Shown in pieces: positions 33,481-44,960 of a stretch of 64,000 nucleotides of DNA; within the stretch, counting starts at the first letter, position 1; each line of letters opens with the position of its first letter. Origin of the DNA: Paracyclopina nana. Lineage: Eukaryota; Arthropoda; Copepoda; Cyclopoida; Cyclopettidae. The notes beneath the pieces are model-generated. The model did no database searches. It was not told the DNA's origin and saw only the letters and a program-made list of their open reading frames with translations. Location: assembly GCA_019096065.1 (NCBI GenBank), contig JAGUCH010000004.1, positions 9,052,001 through 9,116,000 on the forward strand, read 5' to 3'. Both the position numbers and the translations under genes were made by a program.

Positions 33481-33488
33481 AGTATATT

Positions 33489-34662
33489 TTATTTGTTCAT
33501 GAGAATACCAATTATTCCATGGACTTTTTGTCGATGCATGTCAGCTCCAAACTGGCCACTAAATTCTTGCTTACATTCCGGACAAGGATAGACAAGCTTA
33601 TGAGCCTTGAACATGTGTCGTCTCAAATCACGAGTCATCTTGTTGCATAGTTCGCACTTCTCACTGATGTCCTCATGAGTTGTCATGTGCCGCTTCAATT
33701 TGTCTTTGGTATTGAATGATTTGCCACATAGATCGCACACTTCCCTGGTTGTGGAATCATGTCGCGATGCAATATGTCGCTTGACGAGGAATTTGCTAAT
33801 GCTCTTGTATTCGCAGTGTGGACATTCTTCTGGTTTTTCCCCAGTGTGATTTCGCTCATGTTCGGTCAGTCTCTTTTTGTTTTTGTAACATTTCCCACAA
33901 TACTTGCACATGAAAGCTTGGGAGGTGCCATGCACATCTTTGATGTGTCTATTTAACATCTTTTTATATGTAAAAGCCTTGTCACAGGTAGGACACTTAA
34001 GGCTCATTTTGGCTTCCGGAGCATGCAGGTCATAATGATGACTCCATGCCATTTCATGCTTTTTGAAGGTAACATTGTCATTGATGCATGGATCCAGCAT
34101 GCATTTGATGATTCCATTCTTGGTCTTCCAATTGGGCCAAATGATCTTGACCCCTTTGCACATTTTCAGCAAATGTCGATGAAGTGTTCGCTTGATTGTG
34201 CATTTTTTATCACATCTGGGGCAAACATAAGGCTTACCACCTGTTTTTTAAAAGACTTTAATGTACAATTTTATTGCAATTATTATTCCAGAGTTTACCT
34301 TTTATTACTTGTTCATACTCTTCTTGGCTGATTTTGAAATCTTTGTTGTAAGCAATTTTAAGTGATTTGTCCTGATTGTCCTTGGGAGTTTCCTCAACTA
34401 AGGAATTATTGTTTTTGGGCACCAACTTGATGTTGACAAAGTTCTTGAAGAAAATGTAAGACAAAGGCTCATTAAGCAGAAATTCCTCTTCATATTTGAC
34501 ATTCTCTTCTGGTTGAGCAAAAGAAGAGCCAAGGAGATCAGCTAGATTGACCAAAAATATGTTTAACCCCTCCAAATGATCAAAAAGAGACTCAAAATCC
34601 GAATTGATTATCAGCTCAGTGATGGAATCAAGAAATCCACTGAAAAGTTCATATTTTGACAT
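33489..34662 (-). CDS. C2H2 zinc-finger protein, 371 aa, 2 exons
   Basis: It is a probable nuclear DNA-binding regulator. Exon 1 is 34662-34299 and exon 2 is 34240-33489, joined by a 58-bp intron; 1116 nt, 372 codons with the stop. The start is the ATG giving MSKYELF. The first about 120 residues lack fingers and look like an acidic leader domain (PEENVKYEEEFLL). About seven C2H2 fingers follow from YVCPRCDKKC, including CPTCDKAFTYKKMLNRH, CKYCGKCYKNKKRLTEH, a TGEKP-type linker, CPHCEYKSISKFLVKRH and CDLCGKSFNTKDKLKRH. The sixth (CELCNKMTRDLRRH) is short, lacking residues between the Cys pair and the His pair. Targets cannot be inferred. Decayed copies of its 3' exon lie downstream. Confidence 0.9.
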
Positions 34663-35768
34663 TTTCAAACTATTCTTCACTACCAAAACAAAACTAGATC
34701 AGATACTGAGTCAAGCAGCTGAATGTCAGTAAAATAAGAGAGTAATCAATTTTAAGGCATTTGGCTATCTTTAATTGAATTTTCTTGAGCTATTTGTTGA
34801 AGTAGCTAAAAAAATATCCATTCCTTGCTTAGAAAATGAATCAACACTCATTTTGTTTTTCCTTAAAAAATTGAAATAATACTCAAGCATAAATATTTAG
34901 CTAGATACAATTTTTTCAAAGGAACTTTGCTACTCCAAAATCACTAAACCTCATGTGCACATTTTCATCTTCAGTCACTAAGTGTACTTTAGTGATAACA
35001 CAGCTTGTTTGTTCTTGTTCTGAGATAAAAGCAGTTTTTGCTAGCAACATCACCTTTTTTAGTAGGGTAAATTCAAGTTACAGCAGTGTTGCTTTTCCCT
35101 CCATTTTTCTGGTATGCCTATCATATATAAATCAGTAATTTTGGTTGTGCTGTGTCCTTAGGCAGTAAAAAATCTTGTTTTTACCTGGGAAGTCCCACTC
35201 ATGTGCATGTGAGTGTAAAGTGGGCTGGCCCAAAAGTACCATAAACCTCTATTTCATGAGAAGTTCCACTCTTTGCTGAATTTAGCGAAATTAACCATCT
35301 TTAAGATTATCATAGTCATAAGGTTAAACAGTAGAGTAAGACTACTTGAACTCCTATTAGTAATTTTTAATGCTTGTATTTGCCTTTTTTCAAGTTTTTT
35401 TCACAGCAGTTTTTAGCCAAAAAAAGCCATTTGCAAACCATTATCAGTCAAGATAATCACATTGCGTGTTATTTTTTATTTAGAGGTTCAGCTTTAACCT
35501 GGTATTTTAGCTAAAAAAGCCAATTTTTGAAATTCTCCCGAAAAACAGCAATTAGAATTGGCTGATTTTTGGCATATGACATGCATTTCTTTCAATTCAA
35601 GCCTTTTTAGCCAAGTTTGTCAAAATCCTCTGAGTTGTCATCAAAATAGCCACATTTTAATTAATGTCTCATTGTGTTCAATTCAAGTCTTTGATTGTGT
35701 TTCAGGACTGGATTTCAGCCAATAGGAATTTGGCTTTGTTGTTGAATCAATAATATCAGAACTGGGGA
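34663..35768. other. AT-rich intergenic region
   Basis: No gene, RNA or repeat family was recognised. It separates the zinc-finger gene (-) and the glutathione peroxidase gene (+), which are divergent, so it should hold both promoters. Confidence 0.45.
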
Positions 35769-35928
35769 AGTGCAAGCGCCCTTAGCTAGCTTCTCTCTCT
35801 CTCTCTCTCTAATTTTTAGTGTCGCCCTGGCTTTGCTTTTCAAGCCTCACACTCTTTTGCTGCGAGCTGCAGTCACTTCATCAGGCCTGTTTCAGCAAAA
35901 ATTGAGGCAATTCTCCATTTCTAAAAGA

Positions 35929-37128
35929 ATGGCATCCTCATTTTATGACCTAACCGCAAAAAAACTGGACGGATCTGAGGTAAGAAGAACTCGATCTGGT
36001 AGCGCCGATTTTATTATTGCGCAACCCCAAAAGAGAAGCGTTACTCCGCTACAGTCTCGTTTGAGTTAAGACACACACCTCTTTCCTTTTTCAGTTCAAG
36101 TTCTCAGAGTTGAAGGGCAAAGTGGTTCTGATTGAAAATACAGCCTCTTTATGAGGAACAACTGTCCGTGACTTCACGCAGATGAATGAGCTCTGCGAGA
36201 AGTACGGAGATGACTTGGTAAGCATTCTCGAATTTAAGCCTTAGAAGCCTATTACACATGCCTAAAAATACATAATTACTGCTTGATACAACATTTAGCT
36301 AAATGTTGTATCAAGCATCTATGGTGATACAAATTGATAATTTGTTAAGCAAGTTTAAGCCACTATTTTTGGCACTTTATGGAAGGTTTGATTTTTTTCC
36401 AATACTCTGAGTCAAATGAATTGAAGTTAAATGTTTTTTCTTGACTATGGCTCAAATCAAGAAACATGGAAAGTAGGCTTGTTTAAAAGCATATGACAAT
36501 TTAATTGGCTGAAAAAAGTAATCCCATGTAATTGCCAGGTGCATGTCATGCAACAGCTTACAAAAGCACATAATTAGGTACTTGGAATTCAATTCCAGTC
36601 TAATTGGCCTCGTTTTCAGGTGGTTTTGGCCTTTCCTACCAACCAATTTGGTCACCAGGAGAATTCAAATGGAGATGAAATCCTGAATGCTCTTAAATAT
36701 GTGAGACCTGGCAATGGCTTTGAGCCCAAGTGCATCATGTTTGACAAGGTACTTGTAGAAATGCATTTTCACTTGCCCCCAATAATCCCCTTGAGACTTG
36801 ATAGAGTCTGATTACAAAAAATGCAATTGTGAGCTAAAAAACACTTTTTTGGATCAGTCTTCACTATGTGCACTTGTAGGTTGTGGCCAATGGAGAGGGC
36901 ACTCATCCAGTTTTCCATTGGTTGAAGCAAGAGCTGCCATTGCCTGTTGATGACCAGGAAAGTCTGATGGGAGATCCAAAATTCATCATTTGGAAGCCAG
37001 TGAGAAGATCAGACATTGCTTGGAACTTTGAAAAGTTCATTGTGGACAAGCAGGGCAAAGCTTTCAAAAGATACAGCAAAAGCTACCAAACTGCTCACTT
37101 GTCAAAAGACATTGAAGCAATTTTGTAA
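35929..37128 (+). CDS. GPX1: Selenocysteine glutathione peroxidase, GPX1-like, 183 aa, 4 exons
   Basis: This enzyme reduces hydrogen peroxide and organic hydroperoxides using glutathione. Exons: 35929-35979, 36095-36217, 36620-36748, 36880-37128; all junctions are phase 0 and sum to 552 nt. The active site reads NTASL, then an in-frame UGA (36152-36154), then GTT, exactly where selenocysteine sits. The other catalytic residues are present: Gln in [11 protein letters not shown], and Trp and Asn in [18 protein letters not shown] and the C-terminal DIEAIL are typical of the GPX1/2 branch rather than GPX4. A SECIS-like hairpin follows the stop codon. The chosen ATG gives MASSFYDL. An in-frame upstream extension without ATG begins after a strong acceptor (tctctctaatttttag, exon start about 35819), so a spliced targeting leader is possible. 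Confidence 0.92.
36152..36154 (+). other. Selenocysteine UGA codon
   Basis: An in-frame TGA lies between ACAGCCTCTTTA and GGAACAACT in exon 2, at the catalytic position of glutathione peroxidases. The frame on both sides is conserved, and a SECIS-like element lies in the 3' UTR, so recoding rather than termination is expected. Confidence 0.9.
36281..36316. repeat. Perfect 36-nt palindrome in GPX intron 2
   Basis: The half GCTTGATACAACATTTAG is followed immediately by its exact reverse complement, with no spacer. It lies in the 402-bp intron after the selenocysteine exon. It may be the remnant of a palindromic transposon or an intronic hairpin. Confidence 0.9.
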
Positions 37129-37165
37129 TCAAAAGCCTTATACCAATGGTTGCCATGGTTGCTAC

Positions 37166-37242
37166 GATTTGGCTAATTATGACGATTTGGTATAAAAGAT
37201 TTGTGAATCTATGCCAACTCTGAGGAGAAAAGATGTCAAATC
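37166..37242 (+). promoter_or_regulatory. SECIS-like element in the GPX 3' UTR
   Basis: ATGA (37179-37182) and TGAG (37221-37224) form the expected non-Watson-Crick core. Above it, TTGGTATA (37187-37194) pairs fully with TATGCCAA (37210-37217), counting one G-U pair. The apical side begins with an A run (37195-37197), and AGATT/AATCT can form a small extra stem, as in form 2 SECIS. Below the core, GATTTG (37166-37171) pairs with CAAATC (37237-37242). It begins 37 nt after the stop codon. Confidence 0.8.
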
Positions 37243-37311
37243 ATATGTGAATCATGGCTACATAATTGGTTTTTCGCATGATCTAAAAAATAAAGCGACA
37301 TAAAAAAGAAA

Positions 37312-37440
37312 TATGATTGTGACTCATTCGAATTGGAATCTTTGCTCTTCAGCAAGTCTGATAATATATCCTGTTGTGACCTGCACAATTTCAGCCCACA
37401 CAATTTTGCAACATTTTGGATTGGATTTGGCATTAAGTCT
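37312..37440 (-). pseudogene. Inverted, decayed copy of an exon of the 37.65 kb gene
   Basis: Read on the minus strand, the segment matches the end of exon 1 of the downstream secreted-protein gene (about 37795-37930), including WAEI, the IIRLAEEQR/IFRLAGRVR region and the flanking gaattggaatc. Stops and length changes show decay. Together they make an inverted repeat with about a 0.36 kb spacer. Confidence 0.75.
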
Positions 37441-37651
37441 TCATGCTTGTTACAATTCTGATTATCATTGGAATCAATTCAACTTGAATTGTTTGTCATC
37501 TAAACGCACTTTTTCCATATATTGGAAGAATGACGGCTGGAAACTTGAGCAAATAAATGCTGAGTACCTTTTTGATGCTCATCTAATTGGCCTCAATTTT
37601 AAGGGAGAAATCTACAGGAGCTGCATCAGCAGTTTGTTTGTCAGTTTTGAA

Positions 37652-38433
37652 ATGGACAGAACTGTGTTACTTTTCCTTGCATTTATCCACAATGCAATAT
37701 CATCGAACGACTACTGCATTCACCGCTTTGAAAAAAGACGTGAACTCTTACATTTGGTAGATCAACAATTGGATCTGCTTTGGAAACAATTAAAATTGGA
37801 CATTGAACAATCCAGGGGATCTATCGTCAAAGCCAGAACAAAAGTGAACAAAACAATGTGGGCTGAAATTGCTGCAGTCATTGCAGGAAATATTTTCAGA
37901 CTTGCTGGCAGAGTAAGATTCCAATTCAAGTGACCGATACACAAATTGTTTTTTTCTGTTCTTTCAATCAGAATGCCGATGATGTCAGTTATAATGAAGC
38001 CGATGCTTTTGACAATGCTGGACGAGCATTGTATTCCATATCTTTTATGACCAGTCGAGCTTTCCAAATTGTCATTCCTGTGGAGCCTTTTTGTGGGGTA
38101 GGCAATTTGAGGCCAGTTTTCAAAAGGAGGAACATCTTGGCACAACTTGACAAATTCCAGGCCAACATTTTCTCTGCATCGAAGTTGACACATCCTCTTA
38201 GTGACATTGGATTACATCCAGAATTGCTCAAGAATGAACTGCATCAGTTCATTTTGGAGATGAAAACAGCCCTGTCATGCTTGCTGCAGGAGCAAGGAGG
38301 ACAAAAACTGGTGACAACAATAGACATGCTTCAATCAGCTCTGACCAGAAAATGGAGCTTACTTGACTCAATTCTGAGGGACAAAATTTCAGACATTGGC
38401 AAACCTCTGGCCAATCATGCTTGCCTCACTTAA
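37652..38433 (+). CDS. Secreted protein of unknown function, 240 aa, 2 exons
   Basis: I do not recognise the family. Exons 37652-37912 and 37972-38433 join in phase 0; 723 nt, 241 codons. The ATG is chosen because it opens a signal peptide (MDRTVLLFLAFIHNAISS). The frame upstream of it is open but derives from the inverted exon copy, so it is not used. The mature protein is mostly helical in character, with few Cys (YCIHRF, EPFCGVG, LSCLLQE, NHACLT) and no membrane segment. It starts with charged, heptad-like sequence (ELLHLVDQQLDLLWKQLKLD). A polyadenylation-like aataaaataaaa follows at about 38480. It lies between GPX and the PAN gene, with no functional hint from context. Confidence 0.7.
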
Positions 38434-38667
38434 TCAATAATTTGCTCTGAATCTTTAAACTGCATCAGTTCTTCTCCTGCAAATAAAATAAAATCCTTTT
38501 TTATTCATAAATGTGTGTGCAAATATGGGTGCCTAATCTATGTGTATGGCAGCTTTTTATAGAAGCTTTAGTACACCTTTTATCTGGGAAAATTTAGCAA
38601 ATATTCCATGTTGTATGCTGTAGTATTAGCTTGGCTCTCTGAGCTCAAAAGCTGGAAAAACTCAGTC

Positions 38668-39393
38668 ATGAATAAGCATATTCTGGTGTTATTTGGACTC
38701 TGTATTCCACTCATTTTTTGCAAACAATGCTTCATGCCAAGGGAATGTCTTGATGGGCAAATTGTCAGATCTGGAATGGCTAATAGCCCAAAACATTGCC
38801 TGGATGCCTGCATTTCAAGGCAAAACTGTAGCAATTTTACTTATTTGAAGAAGTCTCAAATTTGCTATTTGTACCAAACTTGTGACTCTTGGTCAGCTGA
38901 TGCTTGCAAGGATTGTGCATCTGGTGAAAGTATCTGTAATATCTGTAATGCCAAAGGACTGTGCTGGGTAAGCGAAGAAATATTTTTTTAAAAAGTAGTT
39001 TAAGCCATTTTGCCAATGAACTATTTCATACATTTGTACAGTTTGGTAGAATTACATAAAATATTGGTGTAATGTATAGAAATTTTGCATTAAAATCTCA
39101 TTAATATTCGGCCAAAATATCAACCATATTATTGGTACATCTAAAAAAGTCTAAGCATTGATTTCTAATACTATAATATTATTTATGGCAGGGAAAGCTG
39201 TTGTCAATTTACACTGAGTTAGATGCTGAAAAGTGCCAAGCTGAGTGCATGAGAAATCCGGATTGCAAGTGGTCTTCACATTCAGCTAGGGATGAGAAGT
39301 GTCAGCTGTACAAAAATTGCCCAGCCATTGATGAAAGACTGGGGAACTTTGTCACCAAGCAACTTGACTGTCCAATTGCAAGCAAATTCACAG
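38668..39393 (+). CDS. PAN/apple-domain secreted protein, first two exons
   Basis: Exon 1 (38668-38967) begins MNKHILVLFGLCIPLIFC, a signal peptide, then a Cys-rich module (CFMPRECLDG, HCLDACISRQNCSNFTYL, CYLYQTC) of the PAN/apple type. Exon 2 (39192-39393) carries a second one (AEKCQAECMRNPDCKWSSHS, CQLYKNC). Such modules bind proteins or carbohydrates outside the cell. Exon 2 ends at a phase-1 donor (ACAG|gtgaat). The next compatible exon found is a kelch exon at 49221, across a 9.4 kb insertion, so the full protein may be PAN-PAN-kelch. If that exon is not joined, the frame reads on and ends at 39491. Confidence 0.75.
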
Positions 39394-41044
39394 GTGAATT
39401 AAATATGTTTAATACTATAGGTCATAATATCAGATCTACACAAAGGAGTACTTCCCTAAGTATGGCCACTGTTTTGGATAAAGTGAAATAAGGTCCTGAG
39501 GTCTTTCATAACTCTTTAGCAAGGCTAGCAGAATATCAGTCCAAAATTTCATATCAAAATATCATAGAAACACTTGTCTATAGTATATTGATTGCCACTA
39601 TTTTCAATAAAGTGAATTTAGACCTAAGGTTTTTTTAAAGCTTTACCCCACTAGAAATTGACAAACGTGGAACTAACTTTTTCTGACTTTACGCTACCGT
39701 TATATTTTTAACTTGACTACGGTAGCTTAAAGTGACTTGTATAGTTATATTTTTGACTTCTTAAAAAGACATGCAAGTTACTTTAATTTTGTACTGTGTA
39801 CTTAACATGAAAGTTAATTGATAGTATCTTGAAAATTTTATCTTCAATCTAACTTTACTTCTTGACTTTTCCAACCCCACCAGACAAAACTGGGGGTAAA
39901 CCGTATACTGTTTGGCGTGATTTCAATCATCACCTATTCCACACCCATTTCAACGCATCACCCTATTAGACCCTTCCTATCATTCACTCATTGAATTTTT
40001 TGAGGAAAATACATTTTTTAATCATGCATTCCACACCCATTCCACAAGTCTAGAACTAGTGAAATACATGATTCCATATTTTGCACTATTCACCTATTCC
40101 ACATGTTGAGGAAATTAGAAAATATCCAACAACTTGTGATACACTCATTTTGCAACAAACAAAAAATTTAAATTTCATACTTCAGATGAGCGTTTTTATT
40201 TAATAGTAGGTCATAACATCTTTTAAGTAAAAAAGAAAAAAATATGAATGCGTGTTACTCTTGTAGTAGATTGTGAAATAATTGATGAAGCTAGGTCAGC
40301 TATTCCACACTTGTGCAAAAAATACAATAATAAAAGCAACTTGAGAAACATTTGTAAAAAAACTAACTAAAAATTGAAAATTGAATTAAGTTGCTCATTT
40401 GAGCACTTTTAGTGTAAAGTCTTAGAGTTCAAAAAATGATAACTTGAAAATGTGAGACTCTTGAAATACTTTGCGAAAAAGTGATAAAGCTAGTCAAGAT
40501 AAGCTTTACACATGTAAAATAAGCTTTATGAAAGCATAAACACATTAATAGTGTGGTTTACATGCATGAATAATTCATTGAAATACAAGTCAAGATAAAG
40601 ATTTCAACACTGAACTTTAGTTGGCTAACATTATAATGTGATTCACTTGATATATTATGGTATAATTAGGGATCAGTGAATTAAAAAGTCAATTATGTCC
40701 AAAAATGTTTATTATCATCTACTACATGTAAATTTAAATGAAATATGTGAATGCATAGCAAAACAAAGAAGTTAATAAGAGGAGTCCATGTCTTCAAATC
40801 CACAGTTGGTCTTGAATAGAGCACATTGCTAAGCTTAATGGGTGGAACATGTATTCCACAAGATATGTTTTGCTCTAAACAGTGCGCAAAAAAGAATCCA
40901 ACCGCCTGCACTGGTCCAAATTAAAGCTGATGATCTCAACAATGATTCAAGTGCACCTGAAAAACAAGAAAAATCAGTTTCATATCATCAGGTAAGCAAT
41001 TAAGCCACAAGTTGTGAGCTCACAAGCCATTAACAAAATGTGAA

Positions 41045-44000
41045 AAACTTGTGATTAATTACTTGTGAATCACTTGTGAATCACTTGTGAATCACTTGTG
41101 AATCACTTGTGAATCACTTGTGAATCACTTGTGAATCACTTGTGAATCACTTGTGAATCACTTGTCAATAATTACTAGTGAATCATTTGCAAAAAATCAA
41201 GCATTAAAAATCACTTGTGAAAAATAACATGTAAATAATACTTGTGAAAAATCATTTGTTAAAAATCACTTGTAAAAAATCAAATGTAAAAATCACTTGT
41301 GAAAAATCACTTGTGAAAAATCATGTGTGAAAAATCACTTGTAAACAATCACTTGTGAAATCATGTGTTAAAAATCACTTGTAATAAATTACTAGTGATT
41401 CATGTGTGAATCACTTGCAAAACACTTTTAAATAATTACTTGTGAATCACTTGCGAATAATTATGAAAAATCCCATATAAAAAGACACTTGAGAAAAATC
41501 ACTTGTGAAAAATCACATGTAAAAAATAACTTGTGAAAAATCACATGTAAAAAATAACTTGTGAAGAATCATGAGCATAAAATCACATGTAAAAAATCAT
41601 TTGAAAAAATCATGTGTGAAAAAACAAGTGAGAGAAATCACAAGTTAAAAATCACATGTAAAAACTCCTGTGTGAAAAATCACATGTAAAAAATCACTTG
41701 TAGAAATCATGTGTGAAAAATTAAGTTTGAAAAATCACTTATGAAAAATCACATGAAAAAAATCACTTGTGAAAAATCATGTGTAAGAATTCAAGTGTTA
41801 AAAATCACATATGAATCACTTGTGAATAATTACTTGTAAAAATCATGAGTGAAAGTCACTTGTGAAAAATCACTTGAAAAAAATACTTGTAAAACATCAC
41901 TTATAAAAATTTGATTGTGAAAAATCATCAGTAAAAATTTAATTGTAATAAATTACTTGTGAGTCACATGTGAATCACTTATGAATAATTACTTGTGAAA
42001 AATCATGAGTGAAAAATCATGTGTAAAAAATAACTTGTAAATCATAACTTATAAAAATTTGCTTGTGGAAATGAAATGTAAAAAATAACTTGTAATAAAT
42101 TACTTGTGAATCACTTGTAATTAATTACTTGTGTGTCACATTTGAATCACTTGTAAATAATTACTACAAAATACACAAAAATCACCTTTAGAAATTGAAT
42201 TTTAAAAAATCATGCGTAAAAAATAACTTGTAAATCATAACTTATAAAAATTTGCTAGTGAAAAATCATGCGTAAAAAAATAACTTGTAATAAATTACTT
42301 GTGAATCACATACAAATCACATGTAATTAATTACTTGTGTTTTGCATGTGAATCACTTGTGAATAATTACTTGTGAAAAATCATGTGTGAAAAATCATTA
42401 TTACTTGTGAATCACATGTGAATCACTTGTGAACAATCTTTTATGAAAAATCATTTGAGAAAAATCATTTGTGAAAAATCATTTGTGAAAAATCATGTGT
42501 AATAAATCACTTGTAAAACATCACATAAAAAAATTTGCTTGTGGAAATGAAATGTAAAAAATAACTTGTAATAAATTACTTGTGAATCACTTGTAATTAA
42601 TTACTTGTGTGTCACATTTGAATCACTTGTGAATAATTACTACAAAATACACAAAAATCACCTTTAGAAATTGAATTGTAAAAAATCATGCGTAAAAAAT
42701 AACTTGTGAATCACGTGTGAATTACTTGTGAAGAATTACTTTTGAAAAATCACTTTTGAAAAATCAGTTATAAAAAATCAAGTGTGAATAATCACTCATG
42801 TGTCACATGTGAATCACTTGTGAAAAATCTCTTGAAAAAATCACTTCAGAAAAATACGTGTGAAAGATCACTTGTGAAAATCACTTATGAAAAATCACTT
42901 GTAAAAAATCATGTGTGAGAAATCAAGTGTAAAAATCACTTGTAATAAATTACTTGTGAATCACTTGTGAAAAATTACTTGTGAAAAATCACTTTTTGAA
43001 AAATCAGTTATAAAAAATCAAGTGTGAATAATCACTCATGAGTCACATGTGAATCATGTGTGAATAATCACAAGAAATAAATAAAAGTTCTTAATTAATT
43101 ACTTGTGAATCACATGTGAATCATGTGTGAATAATCACAAGAAATAAATAAAAGTTCTTAATTAAACTTGTAATAAATTACTTGTGAATCACATATGAAT
43201 CACTTGGAAATTATTACTTGTGTATCACATGTGAATCACATGTAAAAAATCACTTGTGAAAAATAGCGTGTGTATAATCACTTATGAAAAATCACAATTA
43301 AAAAATCACTAATGAAAAATCATGTGTGAAAAATCATGTGTAAAAAATAAAAATAAATTACTTGTGAATCACATGTGACCCACTTGTAATTTATTACTTG
43401 TGAGTCACATGTGAATCACTTGTGAATTATTACTTGTGAGAAATCATGTGTGAAAAATCATCTGCAAAAAATCATGTGTAAAAAATCACATGTAAAAAAT
43501 CACCTTTAAAAATTCAATTGTAAAAAATCACTTGTGAAAACGCATGTTTAAAAGATATTTTGTAATTAATTACTTGTGAATCACATGTGAATCACTTATG
43601 AAATTCTTCTTTGAAAATTGATTTGAGAAAAATCACTTGTGAAAATGCATGTGTAAAAAAATAACTTGTAATTAAATACTTGCGTATCACATGTGATTCA
43701 CTTGTTAATAATTGCTTGTAATTAATTACTTGTGAATCACATGTGAATCACTTGTGAACAATCTTTTATGAAAAATCATTTGAAAACATCATGTGTAAAA
43801 AAATAACTTGTGAATAATCACTTGTAATTAATTACTTGTGAATCACTTGTGAACAATCTTTTATGAAAAATATTTTGAGAAAAATCATGTGTGAAAAATC
43901 ATGTTTAAAAAATAACTTGTAATTAAATACTTGTGAATCACATGTGAATCACGTGTAATAAATCACTTGTGAAAAATCATGTATGAAAATCATTTGTGAA

Positions 44001-44140
44001 TCATGTGTGAAACACATGGGAACTATCATTTGTAAATTACTTGTGAATCATGTGTCAATAATTACTTATGAAAAATCAAGTTTGAATCACTTGTGAGTCA
44101 CATGTGAATCATGTGTGAATAATCAAGAAATAAATAAAAG
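41045..44140 (+). repeat. Left minisatellite arm (AATCACTTGTG)
   Basis: An 11-bp unit AATCACTTGTG is perfect at about 41060-41165 and expands to variants such as aaaaatcacatgtga. Nearly every unit contains a CANNTG E-box word (CACTTG or CACATG). The array ends at the axis region, whose unique sequence starts near 44150. Confidence 0.9.
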
Positions 44141-44960
44141 TTCTTACCTTAGGGCTTCTTTTGACAAATCACCTCATCCACAAGTGCAGATTTTGTCCAA
44201 CAGAATCCATGAATATCCAAGCCATCCTTGGTTCTCAGCTTGATCTTCTGCTACTTTCTTGGCGCCAACGAAGCTCTAGATTGATGCAAGGGCTGTTTGT
44301 ATGGATCTTTCAAAATTATAGTTCAAAAAACTGCTTACCTGAAGTTTTCTTTGCTCCATTGGCATTGAAGAGAAGCCAGAGAACAAGCTCTCCAAGCTGA
44401 GAAGGAACCACATGGCTTTTTTCTGAGTCTTCATAAGCCGTCCTAGCCTTTTGACTGCCTTCAGGCAACTGAATAGAAGTTGCTGAGATTTTGTCTCAGC
44501 TCTCAGTTTTCTTTCCACCTTCTCTACAGGGTGACTCAAAAAGTCTGCCAATTCACTAATCTAATGCATAGAATTAATGAAACTTTAGAGCCACCCTGTA
44601 GGAGATAAGTAAACTCAAAACTGAGACAAGCTTCTCAGCTCAATCTGTTCAGTTGGCTCTTGGCAGCCAAAGAGGAAGGTCTGAAGCCATGTGTCTTCTT
44701 CTCAGTACCAAGGATGGCCAGGATATTTTTGGATTCTGTCTTCCATTCCAAGGAAAATTGCCTGATTACAGCTCTACAAGCTTGAGGTGAGTGCTTCATT
44801 TATTAAAACCAAAATAAGAGAATTTAACTAGTGATGACCAATTTTGAAAATTGCAGTGGTTCAACCCAACAATCTGCACTTGTGGAACATGTGTGGAACA
44901 AGTGGATCGCTTCTAACAGAGGTAAGCCATTTTTCCTTCTCAAAGTTTATCACCTTTGCA
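44141..44960. other. Axis region of the palindrome
   Basis: The region holds unique sequence that is itself inverted: atgaatatccaagccatcct on the left against aggatggccaggatattttt on the right, and ctcagctctcagttttc against aaaactgagacaagcttct. Short frames on both strands are shadows; no protein motif was recognised. It may be a captured host fragment. Confidence 0.55.
44527..44598. mobile_element. 72-bp MITE-like hairpin at the axis
   Basis: CAGGGTGACTCAAAAAGT and ACTTTAGAGCCACCCTG are inverted and both flanked by TA, like a minimal Tc1/mariner element. It sits at the calculated symmetry axis of the large palindrome. Confidence 0.6.

Noticed and set aside
37313-37651. N-terminal extension of the secreted protein to 37313
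   Set aside because: That part is the reverse complement of exon 1, and the ATG at 37652 opens a proper signal peptide.
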